Below, piece by piece: positions 1-8,927 of a stretch of DNA of 64,000 nt. Each line of letters opens with the position of its first letter. Position 1 is the stretch's first letter. The stretch is taken from NCBI RefSeq assembly GCF_900141755.1, contig NZ_LT670844.1, positions 5,986,501-6,050,500 on the forward strand. The letters run 5' to 3'. This DNA comes from Bradyrhizobium lablabi (lineage in GTDB: Bacteria; Pseudomonadota; Alphaproteobacteria; Rhizobiales; Xanthobacteraceae). The notes under the pieces are model-generated. The model was not told the origin of the DNA. It saw nothing but the letters and a program-made list of their open reading frames with translations, and made no database searches. The position numbers were made by a program, and so were the translations under genes.

Positions 1-1
1 G

Positions 2-655
2 CGTGTCGCATTTGCACGCGCTATCGTGTTCAAGCCGCGCCTCCTCCTGATGGACGAGCCTCTAGGGGCGCTCGACAAGCAGCTCCGCGAGAACCTACAG
101 CTTGAGATGCGCCGCCTTCATGCCGATCTCGGCATCACATTCATCTACGTGACGCACGACCAGGAAGAAGCCCTCATCATGTCCGACCGCATCGCCGTCA
201 TGAACGAGGGGTTGATTGCTCAGGTCGGGCGGCCCGAAGATCTCTACGACCGACCGAGCAGCCGCTTCGTTGCCGCCTTCCTTGGCGAGTCGAATTTCCT
301 GCCGGCCATAGTGCGCGGCATCGAACACGATGTCGTTGTGGTGGAGTGCGAAGGCGCGATCATCCGCGCCCTGTCTCCCAGTCCGCCCGCCACGGGCGAG
401 AAGGTCACGCTCACGACGCGTCCGGAGCGTATCCGCTTCGCCGACGGCGCCTGGAGTTCGACTGCGCTGCAGAACCGCCTCAGCGTCACCGTGACCGAGG
501 CGCTCTTTGCGGGCGAACGCTGCCGCTACATGCTTCAGGCGAGCGACGGTACCGCCATGGTGCTGAAGGAGCCGTCGAGTGCGGCGATCCGCCGTCGCGC
601 GGTCGGCGAGCGGGCAGAGATCGCGTGGTCGGTCGCGGATACGATCCTTGTCTGA
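2..655 (+). CDS. ABC transporter ATP-binding protein, polyamine (PotA) type, 5' truncated
   Basis: The reading frame is open from base 2, so the gene starts outside the window. The first residues (RVAFARAI) are the end of the ABC signature motif. They are followed by Walker B with D-loop (LLLMDEPLGALD) and the switch histidine (VTHDQEEA). The C-terminal ~100 residues look like the TOBE-type domain of spermidine/putrescine and iron importer ATPases. It would energise import at the inner face of the cytoplasmic membrane. Two permease genes follow directly (1-base gap, then a 4-base overlap), so this is one operon. The binding protein must lie upstream, outside the window. The polyamine specificity comes from family resemblance only; other small cations or compatible solutes are possible. 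Confidence 0.93.
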   Translation, partial: RVAFARAIVFKPRLLLMDEPLGALDKQLRENLQLEMRRLHADLGITFIYVTHDQEEALIMSDRIAVMNEGLIAQVGRPEDLYDRPSSRFVAAFLGESNFLPAIVRGIEHDVVVVECEGAIIRALSPSPPATGEKVTLTTRPERIRFADGAWSSTALQNRLSVTVTEALFAGERCRYMLQASDGTAMVLKEPSSAAIRRRAVGERAEIAWSVADTILV

Positions 656-656
656 G

Positions 657-1544
657 ATGGTCGAAGTCCGATCAATCGGACCGGCCGCCACGCGGCAAGT
701 CGGCGTGCGGCGGTCGTGGCAGCCGTCCGTGCCACTGCTGCTTGCGGTACCGCTTCTGCTCTTCATGTTGGCGTTCTACGTAGTGCCGGTGCTGTCGATG
801 TTGATGCGCAGCGTCAACGATCCGGCCTGGACGCTGTCGCATTATGCATCCCTGACAGGCGACACAGTCTTCCTGAAGGTCCTCTCGAACACGCTCTACA
901 CCTCGTTGATCGTCACCCTGGGGGCCCTGGTACTGGGTTATCCCGTAGCCCTCTCGCTGGTGCGCGCGCCGCGTTTCGCGCCGGTGATCCTGATCCTGAT
1001 CCTGCTGCCGTTCTGGACCAGCGTGCTGGTCCGCAGCTACGCCTGGATGGTGCTGATGGGCCGGCATGGCCTCATCAATGAGGCGCTGCTCGCGGTGAAC
1101 ATGATCGACCGGCCGTTGCGCATCCTAAACACGCCGCTGGCGACGCGGATCGCGATGATTCACATCCTACTGCCTTACATGGTTCTGCCGATCGCCAATG
1201 CGCTTCGGCAGATCGATCCGTCGTTGGCGCGTGCGTCATCCGGGCTTGGCGCCACGCCGGGGGCGACCTTTCGACAGATAACCCTGCCGCTCTCCATGCC
1301 GGGCGTCGCTGCCGGAGTGCTGCTAGTATTCGTGCTGGCCCTCGGCTTCTACATCACGCCGGCCATGCTCGGCGGCCCGCGCGAGATCACGCTGTCGATG
1401 CTGATCGCCCAACAGGTCGATCAGCTCAACTGGGCATATGCTGCTACCCTGTCGGCGGTGCTGCTCGCGACAACGCTCGCCATCATCGCGGCCATCTATC
1501 GCCTGCCTGGCGTCGGCAACGCGCTCCGAATGAGTGCACGATGA
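657..1544 (+). CDS. ABC transporter permease, polyamine (PotB) type
   Basis: A 295-residue membrane protein with about six hydrophobic segments, the first at roughly residues 25-45. The start is the ATG one base after the TGA of the ATPase gene; longer in-frame starts would overlap that gene. Near residues 190-230 is the permease EAA-type loop, with a Gly after a run resembling 'ASSGLGATPGATFRQITLPL', which contacts the ATPase. The YITPAMLGGP motif is typical of the PotB/HisM-like permeases of polyamine systems. It ends in a 4-base overlap with the second permease, so translation is probably coupled. The substrate cannot be read from the sequence. Confidence 0.92.
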   Translation: MVEVRSIGPAATRQVGVRRSWQPSVPLLLAVPLLLFMLAFYVVPVLSMLMRSVNDPAWTLSHYASLTGDTVFLKVLSNTLYTSLIVTLGALVLGYPVALSLVRAPRFAPVILILILLPFWTSVLVRSYAWMVLMGRHGLINEALLAVNMIDRPLRILNTPLATRIAMIHILLPYMVLPIANALRQIDPSLARASSGLGATPGATFRQITLPLSMPGVAAGVLLVFVLALGFYITPAMLGGPREITLSMLIAQQVDQLNWAYAATLSAVLLATTLAIIAAIYRLPGVGNALRMSAR

Positions 1545-2320
1545 CGGTCGCCCGCCTGCTGCTCGCGACAGTGGTCGGGTTGATCCTTCTGTTCCTCGCC
1601 TTGCCCATCGTCGTCGTGATGGTGGTCTCGTTCTCTTCGGCGACCTACCTCACCTTTCCGCCGTCAGCCTTCGGTATGCGTTGGTACACTGCTTATTTCA
1701 CCAGCGACGATTGGCTGCGCCCCACCTGGCTCAGTCTCTGGGTCGCGGCGTGCGTGGTCGTGCTTGCGACGTTCCTCGGCACGCTGGCGGCCATTGGCAT
1801 CGGCCGCCTGCCCAGAGCGCTGCGCGTGCTGGCCTCTGCTCTCATCGTGTCGCCTTTGATCGTGCCGGTGATCGTCGCGGCGATCGGCATCTACTACGCC
1901 TTCGCCCGCTACGGCCTGGTCGGCACGCCGGTTGGCCTGATCCTCGCCCACACTTGCCTTGCGGTGCCCTTCGTGTTCATCAGCGTGAGCGCCAGCCTGG
2001 CGGGCATCGACCCCCGCCTGGAGCAGGCCGCCCTTAGCCTCGGCGCCACACCCAGCGGCACTTTTTTCCAGATCACATTGCCGCTTATTCGACCGGGCGT
2101 TCTGGCGGGCGCCCTGTTCTCCTTCGTCACGTCGTTCGATGAACTGATCGTTGCGCTGTTCATGTCCGGCTCGGGCGCAGTCACACTGCCGCGCCGCATG
2201 TGGGACGATGTGCTCTATCAGATCGAGCCAACCATCGCCGCGGTCTCGACCCTAACCATCGTGGTGACGGTTGTGTTGATGGGCTGCGCCCATCTCCTGC
2301 GAAAGCGAGCGCCCACCTGA
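1541..2320 (+). CDS. ABC transporter permease, polyamine (PotC) type
   Basis: A 259-residue inner-membrane permease. The N-terminal membrane segment is followed by the motif FSSATYLTFPP, typical of PotC-like subunits. The EAA loop is near residues 155-180 (AALSLGATPSGTFFQITLPL), and FDELIVALFMSG follows. The ATG overlaps the TGA of the preceding permease (ATGA), making this the last visible gene of the operon. No strong terminator hairpin is evident in the first 100 bases downstream. The protein closely parallels the permease at 57037-57822, so the window holds two transporters of the same family. Confidence 0.92.
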   Translation: MTVARLLLATVVGLILLFLALPIVVVMVVSFSSATYLTFPPSAFGMRWYTAYFTSDDWLRPTWLSLWVAACVVVLATFLGTLAAIGIGRLPRALRVLASALIVSPLIVPVIVAAIGIYYAFARYGLVGTPVGLILAHTCLAVPFVFISVSASLAGIDPRLEQAALSLGATPSGTFFQITLPLIRPGVLAGALFSFVTSFDELIVALFMSGSGAVTLPRRMWDDVLYQIEPTIAAVSTLTIVVTVVLMGCAHLLRKRAPT

Positions 2321-2973
2321 CCCTGGCCAAGCCGAGACGCCGCGGTTATAGTTGACCGTACGGGAATTTCCTTGGACGCCAAAGTCGTTCAATTTCTGTT
2401 TGGGCGATCGTCATAAAGGGCCTTGCCAATTAATGAAGCCATTTTTCCCAACGATTGCCTAGCCTCTTGATTTTGTTGCTTTCCCTGGCTTCCCTAGGAA
2501 GTCCCACCTTGATCCGACGACGCCTTCAGAAACCGTCGAATCACCTCAAATGATCACCATCAGCGAGTGTCGGTATCGGTGGTCGCGCCTCCCCCAGCTT
2601 TCTTCGGGTGCCTCGGAAACGATCGCCGCGTCATCTCTCGTAGCTCTGAAAGTCCGATTTGGCCTTTGGCAACTGGCCGCCGCTAGTCCGATCCATCTTG
2701 ACGTGAAATCCGAACTCCTTACCCGCGGCTGGCGCGCCGTTGGCAACAAAGGGCCAGAGAAACAGTCCACGCCGCGAACATGACCGGTGACCAAATCATT
2801 TAGCAGAACCGGAAACTCGATAGCTTGCGGAAGCGGCGCCGTCGCGAACAACGCGGTGCCGGCGGCAGCCTATATGTGCTGCAGCGTCGCGAGATTTTCG
2901 GAGCTTCACCAGTGGTGCGCGTTTTGTAATATTGCGTCGGCCCTGCAGACGGTGACACTCCGCCACCTTCGAC
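2321..2973. other. Intergenic region, no convincing gene
   Basis: About 650 bases between an operon end and a convergent small gene. Short open frames exist on both strands (plus 2550-2783, minus 2546-2851), but they overlap each other, lack a ribosome-binding site and look like translations of a degenerate repeat. Bases 2556-2581 resemble 7031-7056 (both carry a 'gtcggt-tcggtggt' core), which suggests a dispersed intergenic repeat. Nothing else could be supported here. Confidence 0.5.
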
Positions 2974-3357
2974 TTACGGACTCACGCCCTCGATAGCCAT
3001 GTCGCGAAACTTGGCGTACTGCTCACCCTTCTTGTGAGCCGCCTGCCACTCAGGGTTATTCCACCATTTCTGCAGCTGGTCCATGTTCTCGAACTGAACG
3101 ATGACCAGGCGTCCCCTCGGCGGTTCACCGGAGAGCGAAACGGGCTTGCCACGCGCGAGGAAGCGTCCGCCAGCCTCTGCGGTAGTCTTCTCGGCGACGG
3201 GCGCGACCACTTTCATGTAGTTGTCTTGATCGTTGACCTCATTATCGGCGACGACATACGCCGGCGGCCTCTTCTGTGCATCAACCGTGTGAACGCCGAA
3301 TGCTCCGATGGCAATGCCGGCCAGCAATGCCGATGCTGTTGCCCACGCTGTTTTCAT
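2974..3357 (-). CDS. DUF1330-like small exported protein
   Basis: A 127-residue protein. The ATG at 3357 was chosen because GGGAGGAG lies just upstream and because it gives a clean signal peptide (MKTAWATASALLAGIAIGAF... ending VDAQ). The remaining ~95 residues have the dimeric ferredoxin-like pattern of DUF1330: PPAYVVADNEV at the start, a central RGKPVSLSGEPPRGRLVIVQF strand-loop-strand, then FENMDQLQKWWNNPEWQ and YAKFRDMAIEG. The function of DUF1330 proteins is not established; they resemble small heme-degrading or monooxygenase-like folds. The signal peptide suggests a periplasmic location, which is common for DUF1330 members in rhizobia. It stands alone, with no operon partner. Confidence 0.8.
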   Translation of the reverse strand: MKTAWATASALLAGIAIGAFGVHTVDAQKRPPAYVVADNEVNDQDNYMKVVAPVAEKTTAEAGGRFLARGKPVSLSGEPPRGRLVIVQFENMDQLQKWWNNPEWQAAHKKGEQYAKFRDMAIEGVSP

Positions 3358-4093
3358 CGATCTCCTCCCTTGGATTACGGCGAGACCTGTGCGCTCCCAG
3401 CTGTTCCATGATACCAAAACGGGCCGTTGAGTTCGAGTCAAATCTCGCAACTCGGTGCTGCCGCGATCTTTAAGCCACCCAGCAAACCACCACCCCGCTT
3501 CAGGCATGACAAAGTCCCGGTTGCATCCTCATTTTCGGTCCGCGACATCGAGACCTTCACGATAGACCGCAATCATTCCACCTTCGTTCGGACTATCTCC
3601 GTCACTGACTTCGTAAACTTTGAGATCAACACGCCGCTGCTGCCCAGGGCTGCAGCTTTCGAAAGCGTGACGCTCTTATGTGTCCTTCACTCTTATGAGT
3701 CCCACGACAAGGTCCGAAATGGGTACATGGACCGGCCTCGGTTGTCTCAATACAGGTAGTCGAGCCAAGTCCCGTTCAGATAGTCGCAGCGAAGCTTACA
3801 CGCATCTGGCGCATGGTTCTTTTCTACGAAGATTATTGTTAAGCGGGATCCCGTGGGCGACTAATGAGGTCTCGATTAAGCGGACATTCGTGAGCGACCG
3901 CTTTTGGCGCAAAGCGGACATCGACCAAATATCCGATTCTTCGGGTCTATGGTCCCGCTCACTGGTGCCGCGGCTGCTGACAGCCGATCGCGGTCTGGGC
4001 CGCCTTGCAGGCGCTGCTCGCCGGTGCCACACTTGGCGTCAAGTCCGACGGCAAAGACCGGGCAAACGGGCATGCGGGACGATAGAGGGAACG
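3358..4093. other. Intergenic region containing repeat remnants
   Basis: About 735 bases without a supported gene. A long plus-strand frame reads into the downstream binding-protein gene, but its first 138 codons show no domain and no ribosome-binding site. Part of it translates a dispersed repeat (3876-3931). Bases 3508-3870 show no recognisable feature. Confidence 0.5.
3876..3931. repeat. Dispersed intergenic repeat with 'aagcggacat' core
   Basis: The core 'aagcggacat' occurs twice about 30 bases apart here (around 3882 and 3913). It recurs as 'gcaaagcggacatttg' near 19975 and as 'gcgcaaagcggccgttcg' near 5170. All copies are in intergenic DNA. Similar translated strings are widespread in Bradyrhizobium annotations as spurious short proteins, so I read this as a degenerate repeat family; that link is from general knowledge. 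Confidence 0.45.
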
Positions 4094-5068
4094 ATGAAGC
4101 TCGCCGCGAACCTGTTCGCCGCCCTGCTTGTGCTGCTCGCGGCGCAGCCGGCATCGGCGCAATCCAGTTATCCGAACCGGCCGGTGAAAATCTTGGTCGG
4201 CTTCACACCCGGCACGGCTCCCGACCTTGCGGCGCGCATTCTTGCGGACCGGTTTTCGGAAGTCTGGGGTACGCCGTTCGTGGTCGAGAATATTCCCGGC
4301 GCCGGCAGCAACATCGCCACCGAACGCGTCGCCAAGGCGGCCGCGGACGGCTACACGTTGCTAATGGGCGGCAACCCGGCGCTGGTCATCAATCCGAGCT
4401 TGTATGAAACACTGCCATTCGACCCGCTAAAGGACTTCGAACCGATCTCGCAGGTATTCATCGCGGCGAACGTGCTCGCCGTTCCGCCCGATCTGCCGGT
4501 CAAGACCGTGGCCGAACTGGTGGCGCTCGCCAAAGCGGAGCCCGGCAAGCTTTCCTATGGCCATGCCGGCGTGGGCACGTCGCAGCATCTGGGCGCCGAA
4601 TTGTTCAAATACATGGCGCATGTCGATATTGCACCAGTGCCCTATCGCGGCACCACGGCGTTAATGCCGGACCTGCTCGCCAACCGAATCAACATGTCGT
4701 TCGCCAATATTGTGAACGTGGTGCCGCTCGCGCGCGAAGGGAAATTGCGCGCGCTGGCCATCACCTCGATCAAGCGCTCGGCCCTGGCGCCCGACCTGCC
4801 GACCATGGCGGAATCCGGATTCCCTGGCTTCGAGGCCGTGCCGTGGTTCGGCCTGCTCGCGCCGACCGGCACGCCGAAGGATGTTCTGGATAAATTGCAC
4901 GGCGAAACCGTCAAGGCCCTGGCGATGCCGGAGGTGCGCAAGAAGTTCGACGAACTTGGCCTCGAGCCGGTCGGCAACACGCCGGCTGAGTTTACCGCGA
5001 TCATCAAGAAAGAAACGCCCGAGTGGGCAAAAGTCATCAAGGATGCCGGCATCAAGCTCGGCAACTAG
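4094..5068 (+). CDS. Bug/TctC-family tripartite tricarboxylate transporter substrate-binding protein
   Basis: A 324-residue periplasmic binding protein. The ATG at 4094 follows 'agaggga' and opens a signal peptide of about 22 residues ending PASAQS. The mature N-terminus has the family hallmark YPNRPVKILVGFTPGTAPD. Later come ENIPGAGSNIATERVAKAAADGYT-type residues around 55-80 and YGHAGVGTSQHLGAELF near 155. The length matches the family. Bug proteins bind carboxylates or amides and either feed TctAB permeases or act in sensing. No tctA or tctB is nearby, as is usual for these expanded orphan families, so the ligand is unknown. Confidence 0.92.
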   Translation: MKLAANLFAALLVLLAAQPASAQSSYPNRPVKILVGFTPGTAPDLAARILADRFSEVWGTPFVVENIPGAGSNIATERVAKAAADGYTLLMGGNPALVINPSLYETLPFDPLKDFEPISQVFIAANVLAVPPDLPVKTVAELVALAKAEPGKLSYGHAGVGTSQHLGAELFKYMAHVDIAPVPYRGTTALMPDLLANRINMSFANIVNVVPLAREGKLRALAITSIKRSALAPDLPTMAESGFPGFEAVPWFGLLAPTGTPKDVLDKLHGETVKALAMPEVRKKFDELGLEPVGNTPAEFTAIIKKETPEWAKVIKDAGIKLGN

Positions 5069-5484
5069 CTCGGCCTTCCAGGCCCAACACTTTGGAAGAT
5101 TGTCGACGCGTCGCAATTTGTCGCCTGCCCTGCCGAGGGCAAAACGGACTTTTCAGGAGAGCTGTTTCTGGCGCAAAGCGGCCGTTCGTGCGCAAACAGC
5201 ATCCCGTGACTAAGGAATAAGTAGAGAATCTATCAGTTTGGAATCAGGCTCGGGGAGGGGCGCTTAGCCGTTCACAGTGGGAAGCCGCGACATCAATGCT
5301 TCGGTGGCGCGTGCGAACATCGGGGCGTTCGTCGCAGCCGCTTTCATCCCCTCCGAGCCGAACGCCGCCGTAGCGTCGGCCCACTGCCGCAGATTCTGCG
5401 CCATGGCTGGATTATTTTTGGTGAGTTTGTGGTGAGTTTTACTTTAACCGACTTCAGGGGCATTTGACTAAGTAATTGATTTTA
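5069..5484. other. Intergenic region beside a tRNA-derived site
   Basis: Bases 5160-5215 carry another degenerate copy of the 'gcaaagcgg' repeat. Bases 5264-5404 on the minus strand hold the short reading frame listed separately. Bases 5405-5484 show no gene. The stretch ends exactly at a tRNA-Arg 3' fragment, so it is probably the chromosome-side flank of an integration site. Confidence 0.45.
5264..5404 (-). pseudogene. Short reading frame, possible C-terminal gene fragment
   Basis: A 46-residue frame beginning MAQNLRQWADATAAFGSEGM and ending MSRLPTVNG. It stays open upstream of the ATG for at least 12 more codons, and no good ribosome-binding site precedes it. The composition (amphipathic, Ala-rich helix) looks coding rather than random. 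I do not recognise the family. It may be the tail of a gene cut off when the neighbouring tRNA-Arg site was used for integration. Confidence 0.3.
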
Positions 5485-5533
5485 TGGCGCACCCGACACG
5501 ATTCGAACGTGTGACCTTTGCCTTCGGAGGGCA
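5485..5533 (-). other. tRNA-Arg(CCG) 3' fragment, candidate attachment site
   Basis: On the minus strand this is the 3' half of a tRNA: part of the anticodon stem, loop CTCCGAA (anticodon CCG), stem GGCAA, then a T arm ACACG-TTCGAAT-CGTGT, acceptor strand CGGGTGC, discriminator G and CCA. The homology stops in the anticodon stem; there is no D arm or 5' acceptor strand, so it is not a functional tRNA. Such a 3' fragment is the classic scar at the distal end of an element integrated in a tRNA gene. From its polarity the element should lie to the right, with the intact tRNA beyond it. Confidence 0.8.
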
Positions 5534-5766
5534 CGGCTCGAATAACGGCCCATGTTTGACTGAAAGCCGTTCGAATTGCCAAAGGCGAGTTATGGGTTGA
5601 AAGGGAGGGCGTGGCGCTACCGCTGCGTCCTCTTGCGCCGGACACGCGGCAACCCACCGACAACCCGATGCGCGCAAACAGATTGCGGCGGACTCCGTTG
5701 ACGCCGTCGAGCGGGGACACGACATATCCTGTACCGTCGATCCAGGTCACTGCTCAGGAGCAAGAT

Positions 5767-6966
5767 ATGAACGCGCCGCCAAGCATCGATCCGGTCACCG
5801 CGCATTCTGACAGCGACGTTGTGCACTGGCTGATAAACGACACGCGCGATGAGCGCTTCATTGACAATATTTTCGCAGAACTGTGTGTCCGACTCCAGCG
5901 AGCGGGCATTCCCGTCAAGCGGGCGTCGCTTCATGTTCTGATCAACCATCCGCAATGGCTTGGCGCCCGGATTATGTGGGCCGACGGGTTGCGCGAAGCC
6001 GAGATTGCGAGAGTCGACTACGATGTCAGGGAGCGATCCGAATACATCGATAGTCCCGCCAACGAAATCCATGACGGTGCCACCGAGGTGCGCGAGAATC
6101 TCGAACGCGATCCCTCGCTGGGCCGCAAGCACGCCATCTATGACGAGATGCGGGCGAAAGGCCTGACCGACTATGTGGCGTGGCCGCTGTACCATACGCT
6201 CGGCAAGCGGCATATCGTGACCTTTGCAACCGACCGGCCCGGAGGTTTCGACGACGCGCATATCGCCGGCCTGTTGAAACTGTTGCCGGTTCTCGCGCTG
6301 GTCAGCGAAATCCGTATCAAGAACCGGCTGGCGCGAACACTGCTCGAAACCTATGTCGGGTCGCATGCCGGCGAACTCATTCTGGCCGGCGCCACCAGGC
6401 GCGGAAGCGGGACGACGGTACGCGCCGCCATCATGATCTGCGATCTGCGTGATTTCACCCGGATCTCCGACAACTGGCCGCGCGATGACGTGATTGATCT
6501 TCTAAACGGCTATTTCGACGCGATGTCGGAGCCGATTGCGCGACATGGCGGGGAAATACTGAAATTCATCGGCGACGGTCTGCTCGCCATTTTTCCGCTC
6601 AGCCAGCCGTCGGCCTGCGCAAATCTACTGCATGCCGTGGCCGAAGCCCGTCAGGCCATGGTTGCCCTGAACGAAAAGAACAGCGAAACCGGTCGTGCGC
6701 CGCTGAATTACGGCATCGGCGTCCACGTCGGAGACGTCATGTACGGCAATATCGGGTCGCGCACTCGGCTCGACTTCACCGTCATCGGTCCGGCCGTCAA
6801 CATGGCTTCGCGTCTCGAAACCCTCACCAAACAATTGGGGAGAACGGTGCTGCTGTCCCGCGCGTTCGCCGACTTCGTCGAAAGCGATTTCGATCTTGAA
6901 CGCGTCGGCGAATATCCGGTGCGCGGCTTCAACGACCCAATCGAGCTGTTTGCGTATCACGGCTGA
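5767..6966 (+). CDS. Class III adenylate/guanylate cyclase
   Basis: A 399-residue protein; the ATG at 5767 follows AGGAG. Residues ~1-190 form an N-terminal sensor-like region without membrane segments. Residues ~215-395 are a class III cyclase domain. Metal-binding Asp residues lie in ICDLRDFTRIS and KFIGDGLLAIF, the Lys of EILKF and the Asp of LDFTVIGPAVNMASRLE fit the adenine-selecting Lys/Asp pair, and GIGVHVGDVMYGNIG precedes them. It should make cAMP from ATP in the cytosol. Rhizobia carry many such cyclases with varied N-terminal inputs. It sits just inside the tRNA-Arg scar; whether it belongs to the island is uncertain. Confidence 0.92.
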   Translation: MNAPPSIDPVTAHSDSDVVHWLINDTRDERFIDNIFAELCVRLQRAGIPVKRASLHVLINHPQWLGARIMWADGLREAEIARVDYDVRERSEYIDSPANEIHDGATEVRENLERDPSLGRKHAIYDEMRAKGLTDYVAWPLYHTLGKRHIVTFATDRPGGFDDAHIAGLLKLLPVLALVSEIRIKNRLARTLLETYVGSHAGELILAGATRRGSGTTVRAAIMICDLRDFTRISDNWPRDDVIDLLNGYFDAMSEPIARHGGEILKFIGDGLLAIFPLSQPSACANLLHAVAEARQAMVALNEKNSETGRAPLNYGIGVHVGDVMYGNIGSRTRLDFTVIGPAVNMASRLETLTKQLGRTVLLSRAFADFVESDFDLERVGEYPVRGFNDPIELFAYHG

Positions 6967-7166
6967 ATGCCGATCTATCGTCAGGTGCCGAGCCGCCCCC
7001 AAGCGGCGCGAACTCGTCAAACGGCCACTATGAGCGAATGTCGGTCTCGGTGGTTGCTAGTCCTCGCAACAAAAGCTCAGACTCTCAAAGACAGGTAGAG
7101 CCACGGCTTTCTGTCAGGACTGGTGTCTGCGCGATCTTCACCGATCGCTTGACACTCGTCGTTGTT
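6967..7166. other. Intergenic region upstream of dinB
   Basis: Bases 7031-7056 resemble 2556-2581 and may be a dispersed repeat. No gene is supported. The dinB regulatory site follows immediately. Confidence 0.4.
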
Positions 7167-7181
7167 GTTCCCATTATGTTC
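7167..7181 (+). promoter_or_regulatory. LexA SOS box (GTTC-N7-GTTC)
   Basis: The sequence GTTCCCATTATGTTC matches the alphaproteobacterial LexA operator GTTC-N7-GTTC exactly. It lies 43 bases upstream of the dinB start codon, a normal distance for LexA to block the promoter. DNA damage should therefore induce this polymerase. Confidence 0.8.
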
Positions 7182-7224
7182 TCTCTGCGAGACCTCCTCG
7201 AAACGTCATGGGCGAACGGTTGGG

Positions 7225-8472
7225 ATGGCAACGACAGCCACCATCCTCCATGCGGACCTGGATGCCTTCTATGCCTCCGTAGAGCAGCTGCTTGACCCTT
7301 CGTTGCGTGGCAGACCCATTGCCGTCGGTGGTGGGGTTGTGCTTGCTGCTTCTTACGAAGCCAGGGCCTTCGGGGTTCGCGGCGGCATGCCGGGACGGCA
7401 AGCGTGCGAACTCTGTCCGCAACTCACCTTTGTCAGCGGGCATTTCAAGGAATACCAACGGCTGGGCGACGCCGCCATCAAAGTGATCGGCGATTTCACA
7501 CCCCTCGTCGAGCGGATTTCCATCGACGAGGCCTTTGCCGACGTCGCGGGCTGCACCCATCTCTTCGGTCCGCCTGCCGAAATTGCAAGGGCAATCCGCC
7601 AACGAGTGCGGGCGGAGCTTGGCCTTCCGATCTCAGTCGGTGTAGCGCGCACCAAGCATCTGGCAAAAATTGCTTCGCAAGTGGCCAAGCCCGACGGGCT
7701 CGTGGTTGTCGATCCCGACACTGAGCTGAAATTCCTTCACCACCTGCCCGTCGAACTGATGTGGGGAGTGGGTCCGGCCACAAGGGCACGGCTGGCCGAG
7801 ATCGGCGTGCTAACTATCGGGCAGCTGGCAAAGACACCGGGATGCTCGCTCAAGCAGGTGCTTGGTTCCGCGGCAGGGGCGAAACTCGCTGCGCTGGCGT
7901 GGAATCGTGATCCACGAGAAATCAAGACTCACCGCCGGGCTCGATCGGCAGGAGCGCAGTCGGCGCTTGGCAGGAAACCTGCCGAAGAGCGAGTTTTTCG
8001 ACCCACCCTGCTTCACCTTGCAGACCGAATCGGCAGCCGGCTCCGGGCCAAGTCCAGGCCTGGGCGAACCGTGACGGTCCGCGTTCGCTTCGCCAACCTG
8101 AACTCAGTCACCCGCTCGGCAACGCTTGATGCACCAATCTCAGCGACCGTGATCCTTGCCGAGCTCGCCGAGGAGCTGGTGCGCGCACTCCTCGCGGATC
8201 ACCCTCACGAGAAAACCATCTCGCTCCTGGCGATTTCTGTGTCGCATCTCGAGGAGCACTGGGATGTGGAGTTGGAACTCCCGCTTGGGCTTACAGATGA
8301 AGCACGCCGCCCCGGCACCAAAAAAGGCATGGCACGTTGGGCGGCCGACCATGCCGTCGATAGGATCCGCGATCGCTTCGGATGGGATGCTATCGGATAT
8401 GGATCGGTGGCGCTGGGCACCTCTCCTTCCGTTCCCGACGAGTTTCGCAAACTCGCCGAAAAGGACCTGTGA
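7225..8472 (+). CDS. dinB: DNA polymerase IV (DinB), Y-family translesion polymerase
   Basis: A 415-residue protein; the ATG at 7225 gives the usual short N-terminus before ILHADLDAFYASVEQ. The palm holds the catalytic carboxylates: Asp11 in HADLD and the Asp-Glu pair in ISIDEAFADV near residue 105. SVGVARTKHLAKIASQVAKPDGL is the typical finger/palm motif near 150. A helix-hairpin-helix thumb (LPVELMWGVGPATRARLAEIG) follows at ~175-200, and a little-finger domain fills the rest. It copies past DNA lesions without proofreading. The C-terminus shows no clear clamp-binding pentapeptide. The upstream SOS box indicates LexA control. Extra dinB genes are common on plasmids and islands. Confidence 0.95.
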   Translation: MATTATILHADLDAFYASVEQLLDPSLRGRPIAVGGGVVLAASYEARAFGVRGGMPGRQACELCPQLTFVSGHFKEYQRLGDAAIKVIGDFTPLVERISIDEAFADVAGCTHLFGPPAEIARAIRQRVRAELGLPISVGVARTKHLAKIASQVAKPDGLVVVDPDTELKFLHHLPVELMWGVGPATRARLAEIGVLTIGQLAKTPGCSLKQVLGSAAGAKLAALAWNRDPREIKTHRRARSAGAQSALGRKPAEERVFRPTLLHLADRIGSRLRAKSRPGRTVTVRVRFANLNSVTRSATLDAPISATVILAELAEELVRALLADHPHEKTISLLAISVSHLEEHWDVELELPLGLTDEARRPGTKKGMARWAADHAVDRIRDRFGWDAIGYGSVALGTSPSVPDEFRKLAEKDL

Positions 8473-8765
8473 CCGTCACCAGTACATCGTGCGTCCAAGG
8501 GTACGCGCTTCTGAGACAAACCGGGCCGCAGCGACCATCGTTCTCCCTGAGAACGCCGCAACGAAATCGCAACGAATTGGGTGAAACGACCGTGAACAAA
8601 CGTGGCGGAAACACCTGGCACGACAAGAAAAATCAATAACTTAGAAAATGTTCACTGCGTTCGGGACGCTGGTGCCCTCTCGCATAATCAAGCCGCGGAT
8701 CACACGCTAGCGAGACTAATTCTCAAGTTAAGCAATCACCACGAAAAGCTGAGGAGGCGGCCAAC
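8473..8765. other. Intergenic region with a possible integrase start remnant
   Basis: No complete gene is seen. A GTG-initiated run near 8592 (NKRGGNTWHDKK, stop at 8639) resembles the first residues of some phage-type tyrosine integrases, but it is too short to be sure. The rest shows no recognisable feature. Confidence 0.25.
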
Positions 8766-8861
8766 ATGGGCGGCGCGATTATCGGGCAGACTGGCGCTCG
8801 AATCGCGCATCCGGCGTTACTCATGGTGATCATGCGCGCGTCGCGGAGTGGCGCCGTGTGA
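8766..8861 (+). CDS. Possible 31-residue small protein
   Basis: The ATG at 8766 is preceded by a strong Shine-Dalgarno sequence (GAGGAGG, about 8 bases away). The frame gives MGGAIIGQTGARIAHPALLM followed by VIMRASRSGAV, with a weakly hydrophobic middle. There is no family match that I know. The good ribosome-binding site is the only argument for expression. Confidence 0.25.
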   Translation: MGGAIIGQTGARIAHPALLMVIMRASRSGAV

Positions 8862-8927
8862 AGCCCGACCAATATGCCTAACATTGACGACTTGCCGATT
8901 CCGTATCCTTGTCGTGACCGACAATTT

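Noticed and set aside
95-766. 223-codon minus-strand frame over the first ABC ATPase gene
   Set aside because: Antisense of a clear ATPase gene; no domain of its own.
2546-2851. Overlapping short frames on both strands
   Set aside because: No start signals, mutual overlap and similarity to a dispersed repeat make genes unlikely.
3680-4093. 138-codon N-terminal extension of the Bug-family protein
   Set aside because: The signal peptide begins at 4094 after a ribosome-binding site; the extension translates repeat DNA.
5454-5750. Minus-strand frame ending SEGKGHTFESCRVRHK
   Set aside because: This is a translation of the tRNA-Arg fragment, a common annotation artefact.
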